Below are positions 1-5,711 of a DNA stretch of 5,711 nucleotides, one piece after another. This DNA comes from Bacteroidales bacterium. Lineage in GTDB: Bacteria > Bacteroidota > Bacteroidia > Bacteroidales > BM520. The notes beneath the pieces were generated by a model. That model did not search any database, was not told where the DNA came from, and saw nothing but the letters and a program-made list of their open reading frames with translations. The stretch is from NCBI GenBank assembly GCA_023230285.1, contig JALNXP010000164.1:1-5711 (forward strand), read 5' to 3'. Made by a program: the position numbers and the translations under genes. Numbering within the stretch: the first letter of the stretch is position 1; every line of letters begins with the position of its first letter.

Positions 1-1
1 A

Positions 2-463
2 CAGTTAGACAGGTTTATGTTTAACATAGTTCTTGATTATCCGTCTTTTGATGAAGAGGTGGATATTATTAAAAAGACAACTGCTAATATAATGCCTGAG
101 ACAAATGTTGTGTTGTCAAAAGAGGAAATTTTGAAATATCAGGATTTGGTGAGGATAATACCTGTGCCGGACAATGTTTATAATTATGCTGTTTCTATAT
201 CGGCGCGTACACGTCCCAATACACCAATGGCAGCTGAAATCGTCAACAAGTATTTGTCGTGGGGAGCCGGTCCGCGCGCGTCACAAAATCTTATACTCGG
301 TGCCAAATGTCATGCAGCTATCAATGGCAAATATTCTCCTGATTTTGAAGATGTTAACGCGGTGGCTAAGTCTATACTGCGACATAGAATAGTGAAAAAC
401 TATAAAGCCGAAGCCGAAGGTATCACACAAGATTATATCGTTGAACAATTGATGGAAAAATAA
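2..463 (+). CDS. MoxR-family AAA+ ATPase, C-terminal part (5' end outside the window)
   Basis: This is the tail of a MoxR-type AAA+ ATPase, a chaperone-like family that uses ATP to mature or assemble other proteins, often with von Willebrand factor A domain partners. The frame is open from base 2, so the ATG at 17 is internal and not the start. The first visible residues, QLDRFMFNI, match the MoxR segment with the arginine finger (R of LDRF). Further on, RTRPNTP and WGAGPRAS fit the sensor 2 and lid region of MoxR proteins, and [14 protein letters not shown] is the usual lid helix near the C-terminus. About 153 residues are visible; the Walker A and B motifs must lie upstream. The TAA stop shares its last base with the ATG of lptB, so the two are probably co-transcribed and translationally coupled. 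No DUF58 or VWA gene follows, unlike the classical moxR/bat clusters. The family call is confident; the cellular client is unknown. Confidence 0.9.
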   Translation, partial: QLDRFMFNIVLDYPSFDEEVDIIKKTTANIMPETNVVLSKEEILKYQDLVRIIPVPDNVYNYAVSISARTRPNTPMAAEIVNKYLSWGAGPRASQNLILGAKCHAAINGKYSPDFEDVNAVAKSILRHRIVKNYKAEAEGITQDYIVEQLMEK

Positions 464-1188
464 TGATACTCCGTACAGAGAATATCGTCAAAATTTATAA
501 GAAACGTATTGTTGTAAATAATGTTTCTATCTCTGTTGAGCAAGGAAGTATTGTCGGACTTTTAGGACCAAACGGAGCCGGCAAAACTACGTCTTTTTAT
601 ATGATAGTGGGCTTGATTAAACCGCTGTCAGGCAAAATATTTCTCGATGATATGGACATAACAGAGTTGCCGATGTATAAGCGTGCTCAGTTAGGTATGG
701 GCTATCTGCCACAAGAAGTTTCCGTGTTCAGACAGCTTAGCGTTGAAGATAATATTATGGCTATTTTGGAGTTTACAAAATTAGATAAACAACAGCGGCG
801 CGATAAATTGGAGTCGTTGCTTACGGAGTTCGGCTTGCAACATGTGAGAAAAACTAAGGGGATTTCGCTGTCGGGTGGTGAGAGACGCCGTACCGAAATA
901 GCCCGCGCCCTCGCCGTTGACCCTAAGTTCATCTTGTTAGATGAGCCTTTTGCCGGCGTAGACCCAATAGCTGTTGAAGACATCCAGCGTATAGTGAAAA
1001 AGTTGAAAGACCGCAATATAGGCGTGCTGATTACCGACCATAATGTACACGAAACTTTGTCGATAACCGACAGCGCATTTCTGCTTTTCGAAGGTAAAGT
1101 GCTGAAATCAGGTACCGCCGAAGACTTGGCGAAAGACGAAATGGTACGTAAAGTCTACTTAGGTCAGAACTTTGAACTTAGACGATGA
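463..1188 (+). CDS. lptB: LPS export ABC transporter ATP-binding protein LptB
   Basis: LptB is the cytoplasmic ATPase of the LptB2FG complex, which pulls lipopolysaccharide out of the inner membrane and drives it over the LptC/A/D bridge to the cell surface. At 241 residues it has the family's usual length. Visible motifs are Walker [10 protein letters not shown] (35-43), Q-loop Q84 in YLPQE, ABC signature LSGGE (136-140), Walker B FILLDEP (156-162) and switch histidine H193 in TDHNVHET. The stretch SVFRQLSV after the Q-loop holds the conserved Phe-Arg at the groove that contacts LptF and LptG. The region after Walker B ([13 protein letters not shown]) and the C-terminal YLGQNFELR are typical of LptB and separate it from amino-acid or LolD-type ATPases. 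The ATG overlaps the stop of the upstream moxR-like gene by one base, and no strong Shine-Dalgarno is present, so coupling is likely. lptF, lptG and lptC are not in the window. Confidence 0.95.
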   Translation: MILRTENIVKIYKKRIVVNNVSISVEQGSIVGLLGPNGAGKTTSFYMIVGLIKPLSGKIFLDDMDITELPMYKRAQLGMGYLPQEVSVFRQLSVEDNIMAILEFTKLDKQQRRDKLESLLTEFGLQHVRKTKGISLSGGERRRTEIARALAVDPKFILLDEPFAGVDPIAVEDIQRIVKKLKDRNIGVLITDHNVHETLSITDSAFLLFEGKVLKSGTAEDLAKDEMVRKVYLGQNFELRR

Positions 1189-1315
1189 TTTTTTAAACAA
1201 AAATATCGGCTCCCGAGTTAGTACATATATTAGTAGCGCTGTTTCGAGATTACAGGCTCAGGGTAAATATGACACAGAAAGATGTTGCAAACAAAACAAG
1301 TCTTACTGCTGCAAA
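1189..1315. other. Intergenic gap between convergent genes, no gene recognised
   Basis: This 127-base stretch lies between the 3' ends of lptB and the convergent secreted-protein gene. It has no convincing coding sequence: the best small frame is 16 codons from an ATG at 1269. A short inverted repeat TCGG-CTC-CCGA (1206-1216) and a direct repeat TTAGTA (1218-1223 and 1230-1235) are present. Read on the minus strand, the inverted repeat is followed by a T-rich stretch and could be a weak terminator, but a 4-bp stem is too short to call. A transcription end for both genes would be expected here. Confidence 0.5.
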
Positions 1316-3106
1316 TTAGAAAATCGCAATCTTTGTATAGCCGGATTTAACTCCTTTATAATAAACAACATAAATACCTGACATGGCTTTATGGCTCATG
1401 TTGATTTCGGCTGTTTTCCCATTAACTTTTGTGTACGCAATTACTTGTCCGTTAGTGTTCATGACATAAATGTTGCCCTTCATGTTTTCGTCAGAGTAAA
1501 CTTTTATCCTGCCATTTTGATAATATGCGTTAAAAGTAATTGTGTTGTAGTTTACAAAGCCGCTGTTATCGCGTTTTTCATGCGCTCCGATGTCAGGCGT
1601 TTCATAGCTACGCACATTGCCAAAAAAGTCTTTGTGTATGCCGGCTATCGGAATACCTGCGGAGTTTTCTTCCTCTATCATCAGCATTGTCGGCGATATA
1701 AAACCGGGGTTTTTGTTGAGATTAGTGGTGTCGTTAATGTATTCTGTCCATTCATCAAAACTGTAGCGGCGCGGATTTTCTCCATTCATCTGCGAAACAG
1801 CTGATGCTGCCGATAAAGAGCTGTAATACAATATGTTGTTTGTAGTCGTAAAGTTGATGTCCTCGAAGTTGGTGCCGTCGAAATTTATAGCACAGCAATT
1901 TTCGTTGTCATCTTCGCCGGGCATGTCACCAAAGTCGTTTCTGAAAATGTTGTTTTGCATGACGATAGTTCCTTCTTCGGAGCTGAAAGACAAGCAACTG
2001 CTATTGCAGTTGATAAAGGCTTCCGATAAAAAATCTTTGATTAAATATACCGAATTGTGATATATTTGATAGTTTTCGATAGGATTATTATAGGCACTTT
2101 GTATGAAGATGCCGTTGGCGGTATTGCCTGCGACATGCGAAACCATGTTGTTGTAACACAGTAATTTACAATTTTCAAGGCTGGTATTAAATAAATCCGA
2201 CTTGTCTATATAAATTCCGGCAGCTGTTCCTGCAAGGTCGTGATTTGCAACGTCAAGGACAAGATTCCCGGAGATGTCTGCATAGCGGCGGAACCCTTTT
2301 ACTTTAATACCTATAACTTGTTCTGTGGTGTCAAGTAAGTTGAAAATGGTGTTTCCCTGAATGACAAGACTGTCAATGAAGTTTTCAAACCAAATGCCCC
2401 TTTTGCTGACACGTTTGCCGTTATCATTACTTCCTATGTTGTTGTTTTTGATGATAAAATAACTGCTGTTAGTATATTCTGCCCACCACAAATAATCTAC
2501 ATAAATGCCGGTGCTTACATTGCTTATATCATTGCCGATTAAAGAGATGTCAATATTCATTGTTTCTTGAATATTCGGGAAATTGCAACTTGCAGATACT
2601 ATCCCGTAAGTTTCGGTTTTGTTGCTGCCGCCTACAATGTTACAATCTTCTATTGTGATGTCATGAGGATAAGCAGTGAGACCATTGATGTCACCGCCTA
2701 TCAATATTACAGCTGAATAGTCATCTGTATTTTCGTTAGTGAAAGTAAGACGATTGTCGCCGGAGATTGTGAAAAAAGAGGTGTTCTTTAAGTGCAAAAT
2801 GTATTGTGCATTGCCACTGATATTGACATCAGCATCATCAGCTAATGTAATAGTGATGGCGTTTTCTGCCGATGTGCCTGATATACTGTTTATTACAATC
2901 GGAATACTTTCTTCGGCAGAATTATAACTCGAAGTTATCACTAATTTTGTTGCACCGTCAACACCATTGTCGACCAAAGATGTAACAGCTGCACTGATAG
3001 TGGTAAAATCACAATCGTCTTTGCCTATTGTATATGTGCCGGATAGACTTTGTGAATATATTATTGTAGGGAAAAGTAATGCTAATAGTATAAATAATTT
3101 TCTCAT
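1316..3106 (-). CDS. Secreted parallel beta-helix protein with probable type IX secretion C-terminal sorting domain
   Basis: This is a 596-residue exported protein of unknown ligand or activity. Residues 1-19 (MRKLFILLALLFPTIIYSQ) form a signal peptide with a basic start and hydrophobic core. The segment from LSGTYTIG (21-28), with an AAV-rich helix soon after, is the N-terminal cap often seen in Bacteroidetes beta-helix proteins. The middle carries Asn/Gly/Ile-rich repeats (ITIEDCNIVGG, FIIKNNNIGS, LVIQGNTIF, IVMQNNIFRN), the look of a right-handed parallel beta-helix, as in pectate-lyase-like folds. PDIGAHE (504-510) is the usual closing motif. The last roughly 70 residues (NGRIKVYSDENM, GNIYVMNTNGQVI, SGIYVVYYKG, TKIAIF) match a type A sorting domain, implying passage through the outer membrane by type IX secretion and attachment or release at the surface. 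No catalytic residues can be assigned. The ATG at 3106 is chosen over an in-frame TTG at 3124 because that TTG lies within the promoter-like element and would add six residues before the signal peptide. Confidence 0.88.
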   Translation of the reverse strand: MRKLFILLALLFPTIIYSQSLSGTYTIGKDDCDFTTISAAVTSLVDNGVDGATKLVITSSYNSAEESIPIVINSISGTSAENAITITLADDADVNISGNAQYILHLKNTSFFTISGDNRLTFTNENTDDYSAVILIGGDINGLTAYPHDITIEDCNIVGGSNKTETYGIVSASCNFPNIQETMNIDISLIGNDISNVSTGIYVDYLWWAEYTNSSYFIIKNNNIGSNDNGKRVSKRGIWFENFIDSLVIQGNTIFNLLDTTEQVIGIKVKGFRRYADISGNLVLDVANHDLAGTAAGIYIDKSDLFNTSLENCKLLCYNNMVSHVAGNTANGIFIQSAYNNPIENYQIYHNSVYLIKDFLSEAFINCNSSCLSFSSEEGTIVMQNNIFRNDFGDMPGEDDNENCCAINFDGTNFEDINFTTTNNILYYSSLSAASAVSQMNGENPRRYSFDEWTEYINDTTNLNKNPGFISPTMLMIEEENSAGIPIAGIHKDFFGNVRSYETPDIGAHEKRDNSGFVNYNTITFNAYYQNGRIKVYSDENMKGNIYVMNTNGQVIAYTKVNGKTAEINMSHKAMSGIYVVYYKGVKSGYTKIAIF

Positions 3107-3121
3107 GACTTTAATTTTCCG

Positions 3122-3129
3122 CAAAAATA
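3122..3129 (-). promoter_or_regulatory. Bacteroidetes-type -7 promoter element (TATTTTTG) of the secreted beta-helix gene
   Basis: Read on the minus strand the bases are TATTTTTG, fitting the Bacteroidetes sigma-factor consensus TAnnTTTG. Fifteen bases separate it from the ATG at 3106, leaving a very short leader. No convincing -33 TTTG partner is visible, so the call rests on the -7 box, its position, and the same arrangement at the neighbouring genes. Confidence 0.55.
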
Positions 3130-3176
3130 CAATTTATTTTAGATTTTCTTACTTAAATGTTGAGGTTTAATACATT

Positions 3177-4319
3177 TTAATAATCAATTTTAGAATTTTG
3201 AACGTGTATAAAGATTCCATAATTAGTTGTTTCGGATACAGGACATAAAGAGGTAAAGCCTCTTACTATCTTGCCATTGTTGATTTCCAACGGAAAATTT
3301 TGTTGGTTCTTTTTATATATTTTGAACAATTCGTTATTGTTGTTTTTGTGTATGATTTGCATTTTTCCGAAGCTGCCGACTGCAATATGAAGGTCATAAA
3401 ACAGTTTGCTGACTATCCCCATTGTCATCCGCAAATTGATTTCTACAGCAGGGTTTAATAAATATTTTTCTTGTTCTTTATAGATAAACATATCTACGCC
3501 GAGATAGCCTGAATAGAATGGAGCTATGTTTTTTGTGATAAATTTTTTTAAAGATGATTGAATTGCGTAAAGTGTTTCGATTGAAGTATATTTCGACAGC
3601 AGAATTTCTATTTTGTTGTCAGGCAATAAGATATTTTCGTTATAAGTGCAATTTGTCGTGTTAAATAAAGAATAGCCGAAAAAATCTGTTTTTAAGTTTT
3701 CACAACGAAATTCCATTGCAAAATTTTGGACAACATCTAACTTTTTTTCCGCGATGATGCTACCTTGTTTTTCTATTATTTTGTTGCAACGGTTGCGGTT
3801 AATATTGTTTAATTTTCCAATATTGATGATTATACCTTTGCCGCTTCCCGACCATGGTGCTTTAAAAACAACTTCATTATGATTTTTTGTAAAGTTTTCA
3901 ATTTCAGATGCTGAACATAGCTGTTGTGCTATTTCGGGAAATTTTATTTTTATTCTTGTTTGCAGATAGGTCATTGCTTCGACTGCGGTTTTTCGATGTG
4001 ATAATTGTCTAATTTTGTCGACATCTTGCTTTGATGGCAGTAAAGATGAGCCGAGGTTGAGGTTTTGCAAACGTTTGAGAATGGCGTTATTCCAACCCCA
4101 TGGATAAAAAATTATTTTTTCGGAAAAGTTATTTGAAAATTCACCTTTCGAGTTTACGATAAAGTTGTCGCTGTTTAGTACCCATTGGTCTTTAAAGCAC
4201 TGCAATGGAAGTAGTTGTGCATCTAATGCAAATTTTTGCGCCGATAATGGTGGAAAGAAATTTTCGTCTCCATTGGCAAGAGCTAAATCGTGGTCGGGAT
4301 TAAAAACGTAAACTTTCAA
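3177..4319 (-). CDS. Uncharacterised ATP-grasp-like protein
   Basis: This looks like an ATP-grasp enzyme, a fold that usually joins a carboxylate to an amine or thiol through an acyl-phosphate; the substrate is unknown. Numbering from the TTG at 4319 (380 residues), the N-terminus has a distinctive VFNPDHDLALANGD block (about 4-18) and later FYPWGWN (71-77), as in a pre-ATP-grasp domain. FKAPWSGSGKG (about 152-162) resembles the glycine-rich ATP loop, IIAEKKLD (188-195) the strand with the adenine-binding acidic residue, GYLGVDM (271-277) and NPAVEINLRMTMG (289-301) the metal-binding acidic and Asn/Arg residues near the active site. A further segment of about 60 residues follows. I recall similar proteins annotated as hypothetical in Bacteroidetes. 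The start is uncertain: no ATG lies nearby, an upstream TTG at 4334 falls inside a promoter-like box, and the TTG at 4319 gives the natural (M)KVYVFNPDHD. It is transcribed divergently from the hpt-adk gene and has no evident partner gene. Confidence 0.72.
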   Translation of the reverse strand: MKVYVFNPDHDLALANGDENFFPPLSAQKFALDAQLLPLQCFKDQWVLNSDNFIVNSKGEFSNNFSEKIIFYPWGWNNAILKRLQNLNLGSSLLPSKQDVDKIRQLSHRKTAVEAMTYLQTRIKIKFPEIAQQLCSASEIENFTKNHNEVVFKAPWSGSGKGIIINIGKLNNINRNRCNKIIEKQGSIIAEKKLDVVQNFAMEFRCENLKTDFFGYSLFNTTNCTYNENILLPDNKIEILLSKYTSIETLYAIQSSLKKFITKNIAPFYSGYLGVDMFIYKEQEKYLLNPAVEINLRMTMGIVSKLFYDLHIAVGSFGKMQIIHKNNNNELFKIYKKNQQNFPLEINNGKIVRGFTSLCPVSETTNYGIFIHVQNSKIDY

Positions 4320-4331
4320 GATGTTTTTTTG

Positions 4332-4339
4332 CAAAAATA
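4332..4339 (-). promoter_or_regulatory. Bacteroidetes-type -7 promoter element (TATTTTTG) of the ATP-grasp-like gene
   Basis: On the minus strand the sequence reads TATTTTTG, fitting TAnnTTTG, and lies 12 bases before the preferred TTG start at 4319. It is the same octamer as the one ahead of the secreted beta-helix gene. Because the box contains the TTG at 4334, that codon is unlikely to be the true start. No clear -33 element was seen. Confidence 0.5.
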
Positions 4340-4381
4340 AGATGTTTTTTTAAGATTGCAGGTTAATTAAAAAAAATGCTT

Positions 4382-4389
4382 TACCTTTG
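4382..4389 (+). promoter_or_regulatory. Bacteroidetes-type -7 promoter element (TACCTTTG) of the hpt-adk-obg unit
   Basis: TACCTTTG is a perfect match to TAnnTTTG and sits 18 bases before the ATG at 4408. A TTG at 4356-4358 could be the -33 element, but its 23-base gap is longer than the usual spacing of about 19-21, so the -33 assignment is weak. The region 4340-4381 between this box and the divergent one is A/T-rich with runs of T and A, and probably serves both promoters. Confidence 0.65.
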
Positions 4390-4407
4390 CACTATAATTA
4401 ATTTGTT

Positions 4408-5538
4408 ATGGATATTATTTCTGTTTTAGACAAAGATTTTGAGGTGTATATTCCTCATCGTAAGATAATTAATAGAATAGCTGAGATTGCCGAACAAATA
4501 AATATAGATTTTGCCGGCAAGCAACCTTTATTTCTTGGAATTTTAAATGGAGCTTTTATTTTTGCTGCCGAACTTTATCAGAGGATAAAATTGGACTCGA
4601 ATATATCTTTTGTGAAGGTATCGAGTTATTCGGGTATGAAATCTACAGAGCATATTAAGCAACTTATTGGCTTTGACATTCCAATCGCCGGTCGTGATAT
4701 TATTATAGTTGAAGATATTATTGATTCCGGTCTTACTATGAATTATGTTTTAGCTCAACTCTTTGAGCTTGGTGCAAATTCGGTAACCTTGGCAACGTTG
4801 CTGTTTAAACCGGACTCATTTAAGCAGAAGTTTAACATTAATTATATAGGCTTTGAAATACCCAATGATTTTATTGTCGGCTTTGGGTTAGATTATGACG
4901 GCTTCGGCAGAAATCATGATAGTATTTATAAAGTCATTGAAACTTCTAAAAATAAAAAAATGATAGCGATAGCGATATCCGGAGCTCCGGGTGCAGGAAA
5001 AGGTACTCAGTCGGAACTTATGGTAAAAAAATATGATTTTGATTATATTTCTACAGGTGAAGCACTTAGAAAAGAAATAGCGGCAGATACCGAAATAGGA
5101 CGTAAAGTGAAATCTATGATTGAAAATGGCGAGCTTGTTCCCGATGAAATAGTAGCCGAGATAATAAAAAATGTAGTCAAAGAGAGCAAAAAGAAAAATA
5201 AAAGAGGCATTTTATTTGACGGTTTTCCACGTACCTTGGAGCAAGCCGTTATCCTTGACAAACTTCTGAAAGAAGAAGACATCGAATTTGACGGTATGAT
5301 AGGCTTGAAAGTTAATGAAGATATTTTGATGGACAGAATTTTAAAACGTGCCTTATCATCCGGACGTACTGACGATAATGAAGAATCTGTTAAACATCGT
5401 TTAGATGCTTATCACAAAAAAACGGCTCCGATTTTCGACTATTATAAAAAAGACGGCAGATATTTCGGCGTTGTTGGCGAGGGCTTAATTGATGAAATAA
5501 ACGCCAACATAAATGAAGTTATTGATAATATTATCTAA
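4408..5538 (+). CDS. Fused hypoxanthine phosphoribosyltransferase-adenylate kinase
   Basis: One 376-residue frame holds two complete enzymes. Residues 1 to about 180 are a hypoxanthine phosphoribosyltransferase (hpt), which makes IMP from hypoxanthine and [14 protein letters not shown] (43-52), flexible loop SSYSGMKST (72-80), PRPP-binding [13 protein letters not shown] (98-110, with E102, D103 and D106), K134 in LFKPD, and base-pocket VGFGLDYDG (157-165). Residues 185-376 are an adenylate kinase (adk; AMP + ATP = 2 ADP): P-loop [10 protein letters not shown] (192-201), AMP site STGEALR (215-221; Glu replaces the usual Asp), FDGFPRT (270-276), and R320 and R331 in a short, zinc-free lid. Both domains have normal lengths and no key residue appears lost. 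Separate hpt and adk genes in this order before obg are common in Bacteroidetes, and I believe fused versions exist, but cannot verify this here. The junction has a seven-A run and keeps the adk ATG (4960), so separate products are also possible. Confidence 0.93.
   Translation: MDIISVLDKDFEVYIPHRKIINRIAEIAEQINIDFAGKQPLFLGILNGAFIFAAELYQRIKLDSNISFVKVSSYSGMKSTEHIKQLIGFDIPIAGRDIIIVEDIIDSGLTMNYVLAQLFELGANSVTLATLLFKPDSFKQKFNINYIGFEIPNDFIVGFGLDYDGFGRNHDSIYKVIETSKNKKMIAIAISGAPGAGKGTQSELMVKKYDFDYISTGEALRKEIAADTEIGRKVKSMIENGELVPDEIVAEIIKNVVKESKKKNKRGILFDGFPRTLEQAVILDKLLKEEDIEFDGMIGLKVNEDILMDRILKRALSSGRTDDNEESVKHRLDAYHKKTAPIFDYYKKDGRYFGVVGEGLIDEINANINEVIDNII
4954..4960 (+). other. A7 homopolymer at the hpt/adk junction, running into the internal adk ATG
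   Basis: Seven A residues occupy two Lys codons and the first base of Met185. As sequenced, the frame continues through. With six A residues, the hpt frame would end at a TGA overlapping the adk start (ATGA), a common coupling arrangement. With eight, the frame would enter another reading phase and stop later. The tract could be a slippage site for polymerase or ribosome, or a sequencing indel. There is no Shine-Dalgarno before the ATG at 4960, but translation in this lineage rarely needs one. Confidence 0.6.
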
Positions 5539-5543
5539 AGGAG
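5539..5543 (+). promoter_or_regulatory. Shine-Dalgarno-like AGGAG before obg
   Basis: AGGAG starts directly after the stop codon of the hpt-adk gene and lies 12 bases before the obg ATG, longer than the optimal 5-9. It is the only clear Shine-Dalgarno-like sequence ahead of a gene in the window. It supports the ATG at 5556 and continued transcription from the hpt-adk gene. Confidence 0.45.
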
Positions 5544-5555
5544 AATTGTATAATT

Positions 5556-5711
5556 ATGCCACAATCGAATTTTGTAGATTACGTAAAAATATTTTGTAAG
5601 TCCGGAGATGGAGGCAGCGGCTCTGTTCATTTTATCAGGACAAAGAAGAATCCGCGAGGAGGTCCTGACGGCGGTACCGGCGGTCGTGGGGCGCATATTA
5701 TTTTGAGAGCC
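5556..5711 (+). CDS. obg: Obg/CgtA GTPase, N-terminal part (3' end outside the window)
   Basis: Obg is an essential GTPase that binds the large ribosomal subunit late in assembly and links growth to nucleotide levels. Only the first 52 residues are visible, all in the glycine-rich Obg fold that precedes the G domain. NFVDYVKIF (5-13), [12 protein letters not shown] (15-26), then [13 protein letters not shown] with HIILRA at the edge reproduce the hallmark pattern of the family. The ATG at 5556 gives the expected N-terminus with no extra residues. It lies 17 bases after the hpt-adk stop with a Shine-Dalgarno-like AGGAG between, so it is most likely the next cistron of the same operon. The G1-G5 motifs would lie beyond the window. 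Confidence 0.95.
   Translation, partial: MPQSNFVDYVKIFCKSGDGGSGSVHFIRTKKNPRGGPDGGTGGRGAHIILRA

Noticed and set aside
702..1016. A 104-codon minus-strand frame inside lptB
   Set aside because: It is a shadow of lptB, whose Walker and signature motifs fix the coding strand and frame.
1195..1216. Possible minus-strand terminator (TCGGGAGCCGA followed by a T-rich stretch)
   Set aside because: The stem is only 4 bp, the T tract is interrupted by A and G, and it lies about 100 bases past the gene's stop.
1218..1235. Direct repeat TTAGTA with a 6-base spacer
   Set aside because: Six-base repeats in AT-rich DNA are expected by chance, and it lies downstream of both flanking genes, where an operator is unlikely.
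1269..1319. A 16-codon frame (MTQKDVANKTSL...) in the gap after lptB
   Set aside because: It is too short to judge, has no Shine-Dalgarno or promoter-like box before it, and overlaps the stop of the convergent gene.
1172..1381. A 69-codon plus-strand frame across the end of lptB and the gap
   Set aside because: It starts inside lptB in another frame, runs into the 3' end of the convergent gene, has low-complexity Cys/Lys/Asn content and matches no family I recognise.
1391..1804. A 137-codon plus-strand frame opposite the secreted protein gene
   Set aside because: It is antisense to a gene with clear domain evidence and its translation shows no coherent family motifs.
5043..5282. A 79-codon minus-strand frame in the adenylate kinase part
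   Set aside because: It is a Ser/Phe-rich shadow antisense to conserved adenylate kinase motifs.
1..5711. Mobile element, CRISPR, defence system or RNA gene
   Set aside because: I saw no transposase, integrase, terminal inverted repeats, spaced identical repeats or tRNA-like structure; the recognised genes are housekeeping or ordinary lineage genes.

Overview
The window looks like a chromosomal segment from a member of the Bacteroidota (Bacteroidetes), probably an AT-rich species. The reasons are a secreted beta-helix protein ending in what looks like a type IX secretion sorting domain, three start regions preceded by the Bacteroidetes -7 promoter consensus TAnnTTTG, near absence of Shine-Dalgarno sequences, and the gene order hpt-adk-obg. 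No RNA gene, CRISPR array, insertion sequence, integrase or attachment site was seen. Most of the window is housekeeping sequence.

Layout: (1) bases 2-463 (+) hold the C-terminal end of a MoxR-type AAA+ ATPase. Its stop codon overlaps by one base the start of lptB (463-1188, +), the ATPase of the lipopolysaccharide export machine. (2) A 127-base gap (1189-1315) has no convincing gene and separates lptB from a convergent gene. (3) Bases 1316-3106 (-) encode a secreted parallel beta-helix protein with a signal peptide and a type IX-like C-terminal domain. (4) Bases 3177-4319 (-) encode an uncharacterised ATP-grasp-like protein, with its own promoter-like element in the divergent region. (5) On the + strand, 4408-5538 is one open frame that fuses a hypoxanthine phosphoribosyltransferase to a complete adenylate kinase. 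Seventeen bases later comes the start of obg (5556 to the window edge), a ribosome-assembly GTPase.

Functional picture: the right end is a purine salvage and nucleotide balance unit joined to a GTPase of ribosome biogenesis. The left end pairs a MoxR chaperone-like ATPase with outer-membrane LPS export. The two minus-strand genes between them are lineage-typical accessory genes.

The most interesting signal is the fusion junction. A run of seven A residues runs directly into the adenylate kinase ATG. With one A fewer, the first domain would stop at a TGA overlapping that ATG, giving the usual two-gene arrangement. The fusion may therefore be a real bifunctional enzyme, a one-base sequencing error, or a slippage site that makes both forms. 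No clearly undescribed multi-gene system was found; the least understood gene is the ATP-grasp-like protein.
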